NCBI RefSeq assembly: GCF_008370345.1
Contig: NZ_VTUU01000003.1
Coordinates: 463,645-527,644, forward strand
Origin: Marinobacter salinexigens
GTDB taxonomy: Bacteria > Pseudomonadota > Gammaproteobacteria > Pseudomonadales > Oleiphilaceae
Direction of reading: 5' to 3'
DNA: 64,000 nucleotides
Each line of letters begins with the position of its first letter. The stretch's first letter is position 1. The position numbers and the translations under genes are program-made. The notes beneath the pieces were generated by a model. It did no database searches. It was not told where the DNA came from and saw nothing but the letters and a program-made list of their open reading frames with translations. This document shows, in pieces, positions 44,601 through 53,616 of this stretch.

Positions 44601-45097
44601 AGCAGTTTCTCCAGACGCAACTCGGTGATCTTTGCCTGCTCTCGGGCTGCGTTTTCCAGTTCTTCGGCACGGCTGTTTGGCAGTCGGGATTCCAGCAGGT
44701 CGAGCATTTCCTGCGCAGACTTGCCGGTAGCGCAGACAATGAAGATAAAACCGAATTTTTCAGCGTAGGCATCGTTGCCGGCCTTCAGACGTTGCAGGAT
44801 GTCTTCGGATGCATCACTGGCACCAGACTGTTCGCCGCTGGCCAGGGCTTTGGTGCTGGCGTATTTCGCTCGCAGGCTGTCGACATCCCCGATTTTGGGG
44901 TGGGCTTCAAAGGCCTGGAGCCAGTCCTGCTCAGTGAGGGTTGGCCACAGTGAACGGCTTTGGCCGATCAGGGCCTCCTGGTCGGCATAGGGCATCCCCA
45001 ACAGCATGCCCTGAATCCAGGGTTCTGCTGCGCAACAGTCCCGGAAGCGGGCTTCGGCCATATCCGGAGCCAGATTGTTGATGGTTTCCAGTGTCAT
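44597..45097 (-). CDS. uraD: OHCU decarboxylase
   Basis: 166-residue enzyme converting 2-oxo-4-hydroxy-4-carboxy-5-ureidoimidazoline to (S)-allantoin. The conserved EAHPKIGD with the catalytic histidine (about residue 67), RFGFIFIVCATGKSA-like FGFIFIVCATGKSAQEML and the C-terminal EQAKITELRLEKLL are family-typical. It overlaps both neighbouring genes by four bases (ATGA), as expected for a tightly coupled operon. Confidence 0.96.
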   Translation of the reverse strand: MTLETINNLAPDMAEARFRDCCAAEPWIQGMLLGMPYADQEALIGQSRSLWPTLTEQDWLQAFEAHPKIGDVDSLRAKYASTKALASGEQSGASDASEDILQRLKAGNDAYAEKFGFIFIVCATGKSAQEMLDLLESRLPNSRAEELENAAREQAKITELRLEKLL

Positions 45098-45957
45098 TCG
45101 AGCATGTCTCCGGTTTCTGGGTTCTTGATCAGCCCCTTGAGTTCCTTCCAGTCCAGTCCGCGGCGGATCGGGACCGCCCGGGTATTCTCCCCGGCAAGGC
45201 TCAGAAGTTCTGCGCTGATGGATACCGCCACTTCCATGGGGCGTTTGCCCGGAATATCGGAGCGACCGACCGGACAGCGGATACTGTCAATGGCATCCAC
45301 TGCGAAGCCGCGATGTTCCAGGCGTTTTCTGAAGCGCTCCGCCTTGGTGTCGGAGCCGATCAGGCCAATGCCCGAGCAGTCATCGCTGGTTAGCAGGGTG
45401 CGGCAAAGATCAAAGTCCAGTTGATGGTTGTGGGTCAGGATCAGTACCTGTTTTCCGGAACAGAGAGCCGGTGCGTCGCCCACGGGGTCATCGGTGAGAT
45501 GGGGGCGGACGTTGGCGGGCATGCTGGCAGGAAATTGCTCTGCACGCTCATCGACCCAGGTGATACGCCAGGGCAGGTCGCCGAGTATGGTGACCAGCGC
45601 TTTGGCGACGTGACCTGCGCCAAAGATAACCAGCTCCTGCTCACATCCGGGATGGGCCTCCACCAGTACCGACACGCTTCCGCCGCAGCACTGGCCGAGG
45701 CTGGCGCCGAGAGGGAAGTGGGCGATTTCACTGGTGTAGTCCTGATTTGCCAGGCGTTCCCGGGCCTGCTGGCAAATACGGTATTCCAGGTGGCCACCAC
45801 CGATGGTGTCGTAGCTGTGTTCGCCGGTGACCACCATTTTGGTGGCCGGCTCCCGTGGCACCGATCCGGTGACGCCCAGTACCGTCACCAGCACATACGG
45901 CTCACCTTTGTCCTCGCAATGGCCAACGGCCTGGTACCAGTTCAGTCGACGCTCCAT
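45094..45957 (-). CDS. xdhC: XdhC, molybdenum cofactor insertion protein
   Basis: 287-residue chaperone that protects and delivers sulfurated molybdopterin to the xanthine dehydrogenase. The N-terminal XdhC/CoxI domain carries VLVTVLGVTGSVPREPATKM and GGGHLEYRICQQAR, with a CCGG motif (GQCCGGSV) near residue 89; the C-terminal part is a Rossmann domain (LVIFGAGHVAKAL). It overlaps xdhB by one base. Length and layout are normal. Confidence 0.95.
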   Translation of the reverse strand: MERRLNWYQAVGHCEDKGEPYVLVTVLGVTGSVPREPATKMVVTGEHSYDTIGGGHLEYRICQQARERLANQDYTSEIAHFPLGASLGQCCGGSVSVLVEAHPGCEQELVIFGAGHVAKALVTILGDLPWRITWVDERAEQFPASMPANVRPHLTDDPVGDAPALCSGKQVLILTHNHQLDFDLCRTLLTSDDCSGIGLIGSDTKAERFRKRLEHRGFAVDAIDSIRCPVGRSDIPGKRPMEVAVSISAELLSLAGENTRAVPIRRGLDWKELKGLIKNPETGDMLE

Positions 45958-48311
45958 TACGCGCTCTCCTTTTGCCCGGCCAGCCAGGCTTGGCTGGCGT
46001 TGACCGAGCCCAGAACCCGCTCCGGTGTTGCCGGGGTATCCAGCGGTGCACTGAAGCGGTAATCGGTGATGCTGGATACCGCATCTCTCAGTGCGCTCCA
46101 GACGGCGATGCCCAGCATCAGAGGGGGTTCGCCTACGGCCTTGGAGTGGAAGATGGTGGCTTCGCGGTTCGGGCTGTTTGGCAGCAGTTCCACCCGCAGG
46201 TCTGGTGGGCAGTCAGACACGGCCGGAATCTTGTAGGTAGCCGGGCCTGTGGTCAGGAGCCGGCCTTCGTCGCTGTACACCAGTTCTTCGGTGGTCAGCC
46301 AGCCCATGCCCTGAACAAAGCCACCTTCGATCTGGCCAATATCGATCTCCGGGTTCAGCGAGCGGCCGACATCAAACAGGATGTCGGTGCGAAGCACCCG
46401 GTATTCGCCAGTCAGGGTGTCGATAACCACTTCGGAACAGCCGGCGCCGTTGGAGTAATACAGGAATGGGTGCCCTTTCCCGGTTTCCGCATCGTAGTGG
46501 ATCTTCGGCGTGGCATAGAAGCCTGACGACCAGAGCGGAATACGGTTCAGGTAGGCGGTCTGTACGAAGGTCTGCCAGGGGATGACCTGATCGCCAACGA
46601 TCACCTGATTGTCCGAGAAGGAGACCTTGTCCGGGGACGTCGACCAGTGCCGGGCGGCAAACTCGATCATCCCTTCCATGATCTTTTCGCAGGCATCCAG
46701 CGCAGCCATCCCGTTCAGGTCGGAACCGGATGAGGCTGCCGTCGGCGACGTGTTGGCGATCTTGTCGGTGCGGGTGGCCGAGACCTTGACCCGGTCCAGA
46801 TCCACCTGGAAGGCGGAAGCCACGACCTGGGCGACTTTAACGTAGAGACCCTGGCCCATCTCGGTACCGCCGTGGTTCACCTGGATGCTGCCATCGGTAT
46901 AGATGTGCACCAGCGCGCCGGCCTGGTTCAGGTGCTTGGCGGTAAAGGAAATGCCGAATTTCACCGGTGTAAGCGCCAGGCCGCGCTTGAGAACCGGGTT
47001 GCTGCCATTGAACTCGGCGATCTCTTCCCGGCGTTTGCGATAGTCTGAGCTGGCCTCGAGCTTTTCGAGCAGCTCCGGCAGTACGTGTTGCTCGATGGTC
47101 TGGTCGTAGTGGGTGGTATCGCGCCCCGGACGGTAAAGGTTGAGTTTGCGGATATCCAGCGGATCTTTGCCCAGATGGCGGGCGATGTCGTCCATCGCCT
47201 GCTCAATCACCATCATGCCCTGAGGGCCACCGAAACCGCGGAAGGCGGTGTTGGATACGGTGTGGGTCTTGCAACGGTGGCCAGTGACCCGGGCCTGATC
47301 CAGATAGTAGGCGTTGTCTGCGTGGAACATGGCACGGTCGACGATGGCGTCTGACAGATCCGGTGAGTAGCCGCAACGGCCAGCAACCATCAGATCGGCG
47401 CCGTGAATCAGGCCGTCGTCGTCAAAGCCAATGTCATAGGTGTTGAAGAAGTCATGACGCTTGCCGGTTTGTACCATGTCGTCCGGGCGGGACAGACGGT
47501 ACTTCACCGGGCGCCGGGTAACATTGGCCAGCAGGGCGGCGATACAGGCGGGGGCTGCGGCCTGGGTTTCCTTGCCCCCGAAACCGCCACCCATGCGCCG
47601 AACCTCGGTATGCACTTCGTGGATCGGCAGTCCCAGCACTTCCGCCACCAGCTTCTGGACTTCAGTGGGGTTCTGGGTGGAGGTATGAACGAACATGCCA
47701 CCGTCTTCGGTGGGCTCTACCAGGCAGGCCTGGCTTTCCAGGTAAAAATGCTCCTGACCCCCTACAAACTGCTGGCCGCTGAGGCGGTTGGGTGCTTCGG
47801 CCAGGGCTTTGTCCGGTTCGCCCCTTAGCTGGGTCTGGCTTGGTCGTACAAACAGTTCTTTTTCCAGTGCCTGGTCAACGGAAACCACGGCATCCAGTGG
47901 CTCATAGTCGACCCGCGCCAGTCGCGCAGCCTTGCGGGCTGCTTCATGGGAGGTGGCGGCGACGGCGAAGATCGGTTGGCCGATGTGTTCTACAACGCCG
48001 TCAGCCAGAACCGGGTCGCCGGGCAGAACCGGCCCGATATCGATATCACCGGGGACATCGCTGGCGGTAACGACGGCGACAACACCGGGGTATTCCCGGA
48101 CCGCGCTCAGGTCCATTGACAAGATGCGGGCGTGGGCCTGCTCGCTGTGACCGACAGCTGCATGCAGCAGGCCTTCGGGCATCGGCAGGTCATCAATGTA
48201 CCGGGCCTGACCGCTGACGTGCTTCCACGCGCTTTCGTGTTTGACGCTGTGGCCGGCCAGGCCGCGGGCGGAGTGGGCCGGAGTGGGAGTGTTAAGGGGG
48301 AGCTTACGCAT
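45957..48311 (-). CDS. xdhB: Xanthine dehydrogenase, molybdopterin subunit
   Basis: 784-residue large subunit holding the molybdenum centre; it oxidises hypoxanthine and xanthine to urate. Cofactor and substrate residues are all present: MGGGFGGKE with E248 (equivalent to bovine E802), NTAFRGFGGPQ with R358 (bovine R880) and AVGEPPLML with E728 (bovine E1261). The gene overlaps xdhA by eight bases and xdhC by one. Cytoplasmic, in complex with the XdhA FeS/FAD subunit. Confidence 0.96.
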   Translation of the reverse strand: MRKLPLNTPTPAHSARGLAGHSVKHESAWKHVSGQARYIDDLPMPEGLLHAAVGHSEQAHARILSMDLSAVREYPGVVAVVTASDVPGDIDIGPVLPGDPVLADGVVEHIGQPIFAVAATSHEAARKAARLARVDYEPLDAVVSVDQALEKELFVRPSQTQLRGEPDKALAEAPNRLSGQQFVGGQEHFYLESQACLVEPTEDGGMFVHTSTQNPTEVQKLVAEVLGLPIHEVHTEVRRMGGGFGGKETQAAAPACIAALLANVTRRPVKYRLSRPDDMVQTGKRHDFFNTYDIGFDDDGLIHGADLMVAGRCGYSPDLSDAIVDRAMFHADNAYYLDQARVTGHRCKTHTVSNTAFRGFGGPQGMMVIEQAMDDIARHLGKDPLDIRKLNLYRPGRDTTHYDQTIEQHVLPELLEKLEASSDYRKRREEIAEFNGSNPVLKRGLALTPVKFGISFTAKHLNQAGALVHIYTDGSIQVNHGGTEMGQGLYVKVAQVVASAFQVDLDRVKVSATRTDKIANTSPTAASSGSDLNGMAALDACEKIMEGMIEFAARHWSTSPDKVSFSDNQVIVGDQVIPWQTFVQTAYLNRIPLWSSGFYATPKIHYDAETGKGHPFLYYSNGAGCSEVVIDTLTGEYRVLRTDILFDVGRSLNPEIDIGQIEGGFVQGMGWLTTEELVYSDEGRLLTTGPATYKIPAVSDCPPDLRVELLPNSPNREATIFHSKAVGEPPLMLGIAVWSALRDAVSSITDYRFSAPLDTPATPERVLGSVNASQAWLAGQKESA

Positions 48312-49767
48312 AATCAGTCACCATCAGGTTTTCGCTGGTGTTTGAACTGGAGGCCAGGAGGGCACGACGAAGAAGGTTGCCTGCCACCTGCGTGCGGTAG
48401 CCGGCAGACGCGCGAACATCACTCAGTGGGGTGAAGTCGCTGGCGAGGGCCTCGATGGCCTTGGCTACGCTGGCGTCATTCCAGGGCTGGCCAACAAGTG
48501 CGGCTTCGGCTTTGAGGGCCCGGGCGGGTGTTGCCGCCATGCCGCCGAATGCCAGTCGGCAATCGCTGACTGTGCCGTTGTCGATCGTCAGGCGGAACGC
48601 CCCGAGTACAGCAGAGATGTCGTCGTCGATGCGTTTGGAGACCTTAAAGATGTATAGCTGCTCATTGTCTTTCGGTGCGGGGACCCGCACCGAATGGATG
48701 AACTCGCCTGGTTTCAGGTCGGTCTTTTTGTAGTCATGGAAGAAGGATTCCAGGGGAAGCTGCCGCTCACCATCCGGACCGTCGAGTACCAGAGTGGCCC
48801 CAAGGGCGATCAGTGGCGGTGGCATGTCTCCAATCGGGGAGGCGTTGGCGATGTTTCCACCCAGCGTTCCGCGATTCCGGATCTGCAGTGATCCCAGACG
48901 TTCGAGCATAGTGTCAAACGCGGGCCAGAGATCGCTGAGGCTGGCGCGGAGATTCCGGTAGGTGGTGGCGGCTCCGATCACCAGATCGTCGCCGTCGCGG
49001 GTGCAGCCTTTCAGTTCCGGCACTCGCTCAACGCTGATCAGGTGTTCCAGGGATTTCAGTTGCTGGGTGATTTCCAGTGCAAGATCGGTACTGCCGGCTA
49101 CCAGCCTGGAATCGGGATAGTCACGGCGCAGAGAACGCAATTCATCGAGGCTGACCGGAGCATCGTAACGAGCGGTGTTTGCCAGAGAGAGGGAAATGCT
49201 TTCCTTGTGAATGCCCTCCAGGCCGGGGTTGCTGCTAGTGTCGCACAAGCTGGCCGCCGGGTGCGATGCCTCGGGTGTCCATTCTTCCACCATGGCGTCT
49301 TTACCTGCCGCAATGATGGGGCGGTAGCCGGTGCACCGGCACAGGTTTCCGGACAGGGCTTCCATAACCTGTTCTTCAATATCCTGACGGCCTTCCTTGT
49401 TTGCATGGAGGGCTGTCAGTGACATCACGATGCCGGGTGTGCAGAAGCCGCATTGGGCGCCATGCTTCTCCATCATATTGGATTGAACCGGGTGTGCCTG
49501 TTTGTCGTGGAAGGCCTCAATGGTGATCAGCTCTTTGCCGTGCAGGCTGCCAAGCAGGCTGATGCAGCTGTTAATGGCTTCATAGCGAATGCTGCCATTC
49601 TGGTCAGCGGTTCCCGTGATGACTGTACAGGCGCCACAGTCGCCAGAGGCGCAGCCCTCTTTGGTGCCGGTAAGTCGCATTTTGGTGCGTAGCCATTCGA
49701 GGATGCTCAAATTTGGGTCGACCTGGTCAACTTTTTCTATTCGACCGTTCAGAAGGAATTCGATCAC
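48304..49767 (-). CDS. xdhA: Xanthine dehydrogenase, FeS/FAD subunit
   Basis: 487-residue small subunit fusing two [2Fe-2S] domains with a FAD domain. Cluster motifs are CASGDCGACTV (near residue 40), QCGFCTPGIVMSL and GNLCRCTGYRPII; the FAD domain begins near residue 195 with LVAGSTDLAL and RNRGTLGGNIANASPIGDMP. It passes electrons from molybdenum to FAD and then NAD. First gene of the seven-gene purine operon, 90 bases from a sigma-54 promoter, so nitrogen limitation probably controls the whole pathway. Confidence 0.96.
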   Translation of the reverse strand: MIEFLLNGRIEKVDQVDPNLSILEWLRTKMRLTGTKEGCASGDCGACTVITGTADQNGSIRYEAINSCISLLGSLHGKELITIEAFHDKQAHPVQSNMMEKHGAQCGFCTPGIVMSLTALHANKEGRQDIEEQVMEALSGNLCRCTGYRPIIAAGKDAMVEEWTPEASHPAASLCDTSSNPGLEGIHKESISLSLANTARYDAPVSLDELRSLRRDYPDSRLVAGSTDLALEITQQLKSLEHLISVERVPELKGCTRDGDDLVIGAATTYRNLRASLSDLWPAFDTMLERLGSLQIRNRGTLGGNIANASPIGDMPPPLIALGATLVLDGPDGERQLPLESFFHDYKKTDLKPGEFIHSVRVPAPKDNEQLYIFKVSKRIDDDISAVLGAFRLTIDNGTVSDCRLAFGGMAATPARALKAEAALVGQPWNDASVAKAIEALASDFTPLSDVRASAGYRTQVAGNLLRRALLASSSNTSENLMVTDYA

Positions 49768-49857
49768 GGTTCTCTCCGTCAGAGCTTTATTTACAGTGTT
49801 TTTCAGGTGCTTCCTGCCGTTTGGTGGCAGGTTTTCCGCAGTGTCTGGTGGTGTTTC

Positions 49858-49873
49858 TGCAAAAATCTGACCA
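49858..49873 (-). promoter_or_regulatory. Sigma-54 promoter of the xdh operon
   Basis: On the minus strand TGGTCAGATTTTTGCA keeps GG-N10-GC and TTGCA; two bases differ from TGGCACG-N4-TTGCA. The -24 half overlaps the RutR-like palindrome, so the regulator could exclude RNA polymerase. Expected transcript start near 49846, about 80 bases before xdhA. Confidence 0.8.
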
Positions 49874-49882
49874 ATTGGTTGG
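49868..49882. promoter_or_regulatory. RutR-like operator in the xdh/ABC divergent region
   Basis: TGACCAATTGGTTGG contains the perfect palindrome ACCAATTGGT (49870-49879) and matches TGACC-N4-GGTCA in 9 of 10 core positions. It overlaps the -24 element of the xdh promoter and lies 31 bases before that of the ABC promoter. A further GGTCA half-site is at 49951-49955. Confidence 0.6.
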
Positions 49883-49912
49883 TTTCGTGTTTTTTTCGGG
49901 TTTATTAACTAT

Positions 49913-49927
49913 TGGCAAGCATATTGC
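49913..49927 (+). promoter_or_regulatory. Sigma-54 promoter of the ABC importer and allantoin genes
   Basis: TGGCAAGCATATTGC (next base T) differs from TGGCACG-N4-TTGCW at one position only. Expected start near 49938. This supports a translation start of the ATPase gene at 49993 or 50005, downstream of that point. It is divergent from the xdh promoter 40 bases away. Confidence 0.88.
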
Positions 49928-49992
49928 TCGCTCTTGAAATGTTGATTGATTGGTCAGCTTATGGAATGGCCAGTCAGGTGAATCGAACGAAC

Positions 49993-51540
49993 ATGAGACT
50001 CTGTATGACTGCGGCGCTGCGCCTGAAACTGGAAAACATCGTCAAGGAATACCCGGGATGCCGGGCCAACGACGGTATTGATCTCACGGTCGAGGCTGGA
50101 GAGATCCATGCTTTGCTGGGCGAGAACGGCGCGGGCAAGAGCACCCTGATGAAAGTGATCTACGGTGTGGTGCAGCCGGACGAAGGCCGGATGCTCTGGA
50201 ATGGGCATGAGGTGCGTGTGGAGAATCCCGCTCAGGCCCGAAGCATGGGCATTGGCATGGTGTTCCAGCACTTCTCACTGTTCGAGACGCTGACTGTGGC
50301 TGAGAACATAGCCCTCAGTCTTCCCCCGGAGGAAGCCCGTGATCGCGGTGCGCTTGATCAGCGGATCCGCGAGGTTTCTGAGCGCTATGGCATGGCGCTG
50401 GACCCACGGCGCTACGTCAGCACCCTGTCGGTCGGAGAACGCCAACGAGTGGAAATTGTGCGCTGCCTGATTCAGGAAACTACGTTGTTGATTCTTGATG
50501 AGCCGACATCGGTACTGACACCTCAGGAGGTGACTGCACTGTTCTCCACGTTGAGGCAGCTTGCAAAGGAAGGCTGCAGCATCCTGTTTATCAGTCACAA
50601 ACTGGAGGAAGTGCGGAGCCTTTGTCACAACGCCACGGTATTGCGCCAGGGCCGAGTCAGTGGCGACTGTCAGCCTGCTGAGCTGTCTGCAGCAGAGATC
50701 GCGCGGATGATGGTGGGTGACGATACGCCGATTTCGACACAGGTCTCCACCGCAGAACCTGGTGATGTCCTGCTGGATGTGCGGAATCTGAACTGGAAGA
50801 GCAATGACCCGTTTGGTACCAGTCTTGACCAGGTCAGTCTTAACCTGAGGGAAGGTGAGATTGTGGGTATCGCGGGGGTGGCCGGCAACGGCCAGGACGA
50901 ACTGCTCAAGGCGTTGTCCGGCGAGATTCGGACCGATTCGGGCTCGATGCGCTTTGCCGATACGGATCTGGGAAGCCTGGCTCCGGATCAGCGCCGCAAG
51001 CTGGGCGTGGCTATCGTGCCTGAGGAGCGGCTGGGGCGAGGCGCTGTGCCGGAGATGTCGCTGGCGGACAATGCCTTGCTGACGGCTTCTGGCCAGGGGC
51101 TGGTGGAGCGGGGAATGATTCGCTTCGGCAAAGTCAGAGAATTTTCCCGGGAAGTGATCCGCCGTTTCGGGGTTCGTTGTACCGGAGAAAACAGCGCCGC
51201 TGGCAGCTTGTCAGGCGGTAACCTGCAAAAGTACATCATCGGCCGTGAGGCCCTGCAAAATCCCCGGCTGCTGGTGGCATCCCACCCTACCTGGGGTGTG
51301 GATGTGGGGTCTGCGGTTGCTATCCATGAGGCTCTGGTCCGGCTCCGGGACGAGGGGGCGGCCATCGTGTTGATCTCTGAGGATCTTGATGAGCTGTACC
51401 AGCTCTGTAATCGCCTGGGCGCGCTGTGTCACGGTCGTCTGTCGCCGCTTGCACCAACGGCTGAGCTGAGTATCGAGCAGCTCGGGCAATGGATGGCTGG
51501 CGAATTCGAATCCGGGGAGGTGGCTCATGCTGCTGCTTGA
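49993..51540 (+). CDS. ABC importer ATPase, nucleoside/purine type (double domain)
   Basis: About 515 residues with two fused ATPase domains, as in the RbsA/YufO-type subunits that partner BMP-family binding proteins. First domain: Walker A GENGAGKST, signature LSVGERQRVEI, Walker B LLILDEPTSVL. Second domain: degenerate A site (GVAGNGQDEL), signature LSGGNLQKYIIGREAL and the atypical VASHPTWGVDVGS in place of the usual Walker B, which is normal for this group. The start is not certain: ATG at 49993 or 50005, since the predicted transcript begins near 49938. It overlaps the first permease by 14 bases. Probably pumps purines delivered by the binding protein at 32436. Confidence 0.92.
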   Translation: MRLCMTAALRLKLENIVKEYPGCRANDGIDLTVEAGEIHALLGENGAGKSTLMKVIYGVVQPDEGRMLWNGHEVRVENPAQARSMGIGMVFQHFSLFETLTVAENIALSLPPEEARDRGALDQRIREVSERYGMALDPRRYVSTLSVGERQRVEIVRCLIQETTLLILDEPTSVLTPQEVTALFSTLRQLAKEGCSILFISHKLEEVRSLCHNATVLRQGRVSGDCQPAELSAAEIARMMVGDDTPISTQVSTAEPGDVLLDVRNLNWKSNDPFGTSLDQVSLNLREGEIVGIAGVAGNGQDELLKALSGEIRTDSGSMRFADTDLGSLAPDQRRKLGVAIVPEERLGRGAVPEMSLADNALLTASGQGLVERGMIRFGKVREFSREVIRRFGVRCTGENSAAGSLSGGNLQKYIIGREALQNPRLLVASHPTWGVDVGSAVAIHEALVRLRDEGAAIVLISEDLDELYQLCNRLGALCHGRLSPLAPTAELSIEQLGQWMAGEFESGEVAHAAA

Positions 51541-52633
51541 GAAGCGCCCTGTTGATTCAACCCTGATGCGCTGGGCCTCGCCGGTACTGGCTTTGGTTCT
51601 GACGGTGATCACTGGCTTCGTGTTGTTCCTTGCGATGGGCAAGGACCCGGTGGATGGCCTGAAATTTTTCTTCATTACCCCCATCAGTGACCTGATCGGT
51701 CTGGCCGAGCTGGGGCTTAAAATGGCGCCTCTGCTGCTTTGTGCGGCGGGCCTGACGGTCTGTTACCGGGCCAAGCTCTGGAACATCGGCGCTGAGGGGC
51801 ACTTCCTGATCGGTGCGCTCGGTGCCAGCGTAATGGCGGTGCAGCTTGTGGATAACTCCGGTTTCTGGGTGCTGCCCGTGGTATTGCTTGCGGGTGTGCT
51901 CGGGGCGATGGTCTGGGCCGCCATTGCGGCCGGGTTGAAAACCCACCTGCACTGCAATGAAATCCTGACCACCATCATGCTCAACTACATTGCACTGAAT
52001 CTCCTGCTCTATGTGGTTCATGGGCCCCTGAAAGACCCATACGGCTTCGGCTTTCCCCAGTCCGTCATGTTTTCCGATTCCGCGTTGCTCCCGGCGCTTA
52101 TTCCGGGCACCCGCCTGCACCTTGGGCTGGCGTTTGGCCTGCTGGCAGCAGTTGCCCTCTGGGTTCTGTTTGCTCGCAGCTTCATTGGTTTCCAGTTGAA
52201 TGTGGTGGGGCAGGATCATCGCGCAGCGGCTTTTGCCGGTTTCGGAGCCCGTCGCCTGACCTGGTTCGCGTTCCTGATTGCGGGTGCTACCGCAGGACTG
52301 GCGGGGGCTTCGGAAGTGACTGGTCCGATCGGGCAACTCGTTCCCCAGGTCTCTCCGGGGTATGGCTATACCGCCATCATCGTGGTGTTTCTGGGCCGTA
52401 TGCACGCGGTGGGCATTGTTGCCGCCAGCGCCCTGTTGGCACTGACGTTTATCGGCGGGGAAATGCTGCAAATCGCCATGAACATGCCAAAGGCAGTAAC
52501 CGGATTGTTCCAGGGACTGCTGCTGTTCTATCTGCTTACCTGTGATGCCTTCATCCACTACCGCGTACGCCTGAAGCCGTCAGCGCACCAATCAACCAAG
52601 GCCGCCGTTACGGCGGCTCACGGGGAGGCTTGA
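51527..52633 (+). CDS. ABC importer permease 1, BMP-associated
   Basis: 368-residue inner-membrane permease of the branched-chain/nucleoside class (about eight to nine helices). AGLTVCYRAKLWNIGAEGHFLIGALGA (in parts: CYRAKLWNIGAEGHF) and HLHCNEILTTIMLNYIALN are typical of YufP-like subunits; AGATAGLAGASEVTG and the GRMHAVGIVAAS coupling block follow. Start overlaps the ATPase gene, giving coupled translation. It ends one base before the second permease. Confidence 0.92.
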   Translation: MLLLEKRPVDSTLMRWASPVLALVLTVITGFVLFLAMGKDPVDGLKFFFITPISDLIGLAELGLKMAPLLLCAAGLTVCYRAKLWNIGAEGHFLIGALGASVMAVQLVDNSGFWVLPVVLLAGVLGAMVWAAIAAGLKTHLHCNEILTTIMLNYIALNLLLYVVHGPLKDPYGFGFPQSVMFSDSALLPALIPGTRLHLGLAFGLLAAVALWVLFARSFIGFQLNVVGQDHRAAAFAGFGARRLTWFAFLIAGATAGLAGASEVTGPIGQLVPQVSPGYGYTAIIVVFLGRMHAVGIVAASALLALTFIGGEMLQIAMNMPKAVTGLFQGLLLFYLLTCDAFIHYRVRLKPSAHQSTKAAVTAAHGEA

Positions 52634-52634
52634 A

Positions 52635-53555
52635 ATGGAACTTCTGACCAACATACTGGCTGCGACTGTGGTGGCAGGAACCCCGCTGTTACTGGTAGCT
52701 CTTGGCGAACTGATCTGTGAGCGCTCGGGTGTTCTCAACCTGGGGCAGGAAGGGATGATGCTGATGGGCGCTGTGGCAGGATTCGCGGCCGCGCTTTCAA
52801 GTGGCAGCCTGGTCGTGGGGCTGGCTGCGGCTATTCTTGCCGGAATCGGAATGTCGCTGTTGTTTGCTTTCATGGCGGTAACACTGGCAGCGAACCAGTA
52901 CGCAGCCGGATTGGCTCTGACCATTTTTGGCACCGGGCTGAGCGCCTTTTTGGGCGCGGGGTTTGTAGGCCAGTCTATTGACGGCTTCACCCGTGTTGCT
53001 ATTCCACTGCTCAGCGATATCCCGGTTGTTGGGCGTGTCTTTTTTGATCAGGACCCGCTGGTCTACCTATCGTTGCTCATCTTTGCCTGCGTGGCTGTCT
53101 TCCTGCGTAAAACCCGGGGTGGGCTGCTGTTGCGCGCTGTGGGCGAATCACCGGAAGCTGCCAACGCAAACGGCCTGAAAGTACTGGTGGTCCGTTACCT
53201 GGCGGTGGCGTTTGGTGGCGGCATGGCGGGCCTGGCCGGTGCCTATCTGTCCCTCGCCTATACCCCGCTCTGGACCGAGAACATGACCGCCGGTCGCGGT
53301 TGGATCGCCCTTGCATTGGTGGTATTCGCCACCTGGCGTCCTGAGCGGGTGTTGCTGGGAGCATATCTGTTTGGCGCTGCCAGCATCCTGCATCTGGTGC
53401 TTCAGGGCCTGGGCTGGAAAAGCTCTACCGAGCTGCTGGCAATGCTGCCTTACCTGGTCACCATCCTGATGCTGGTTCTGCTGTCCTGGAACCCGGCGCG
53501 AACCCGTTTGAATACTCCCCTTTCCCTTGGCCAGCCCTACCGGCCGGGACGCTAA
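52635..53555 (+). CDS. ABC importer permease 2, BMP-associated
   Basis: 306-residue inner-membrane permease, the YufQ-like partner. VLNLGQEGMMLMGAVAGF near residue 36, ANQYAAGLALTIFGTGLSAF, LRAVGESPEAANANGLKV and GGGMAGLAGAYLSLAYTPLW are family blocks. It forms the channel with permease 1. The Tsx-type outer-membrane gene follows after about 60 bases, giving a complete route across both membranes. Confidence 0.93.
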   Translation: MELLTNILAATVVAGTPLLLVALGELICERSGVLNLGQEGMMLMGAVAGFAAALSSGSLVVGLAAAILAGIGMSLLFAFMAVTLAANQYAAGLALTIFGTGLSAFLGAGFVGQSIDGFTRVAIPLLSDIPVVGRVFFDQDPLVYLSLLIFACVAVFLRKTRGGLLLRAVGESPEAANANGLKVLVVRYLAVAFGGGMAGLAGAYLSLAYTPLWTENMTAGRGWIALALVVFATWRPERVLLGAYLFGAASILHLVLQGLGWKSSTELLAMLPYLVTILMLVLLSWNPARTRLNTPLSLGQPYRPGR

Positions 53556-53616
53556 TAAAAAACACCAACGTGCTCCAACAATGACTCAAAAAGAAAGTAA
53601 CCAGAGAGGAATTACC

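Noticed and set aside
51557..52558. 333-codon minus-strand open frame
   Set aside because: Antisense to a clear ABC permease; low-complexity Gln/His/Arg content and no recognisable motif.
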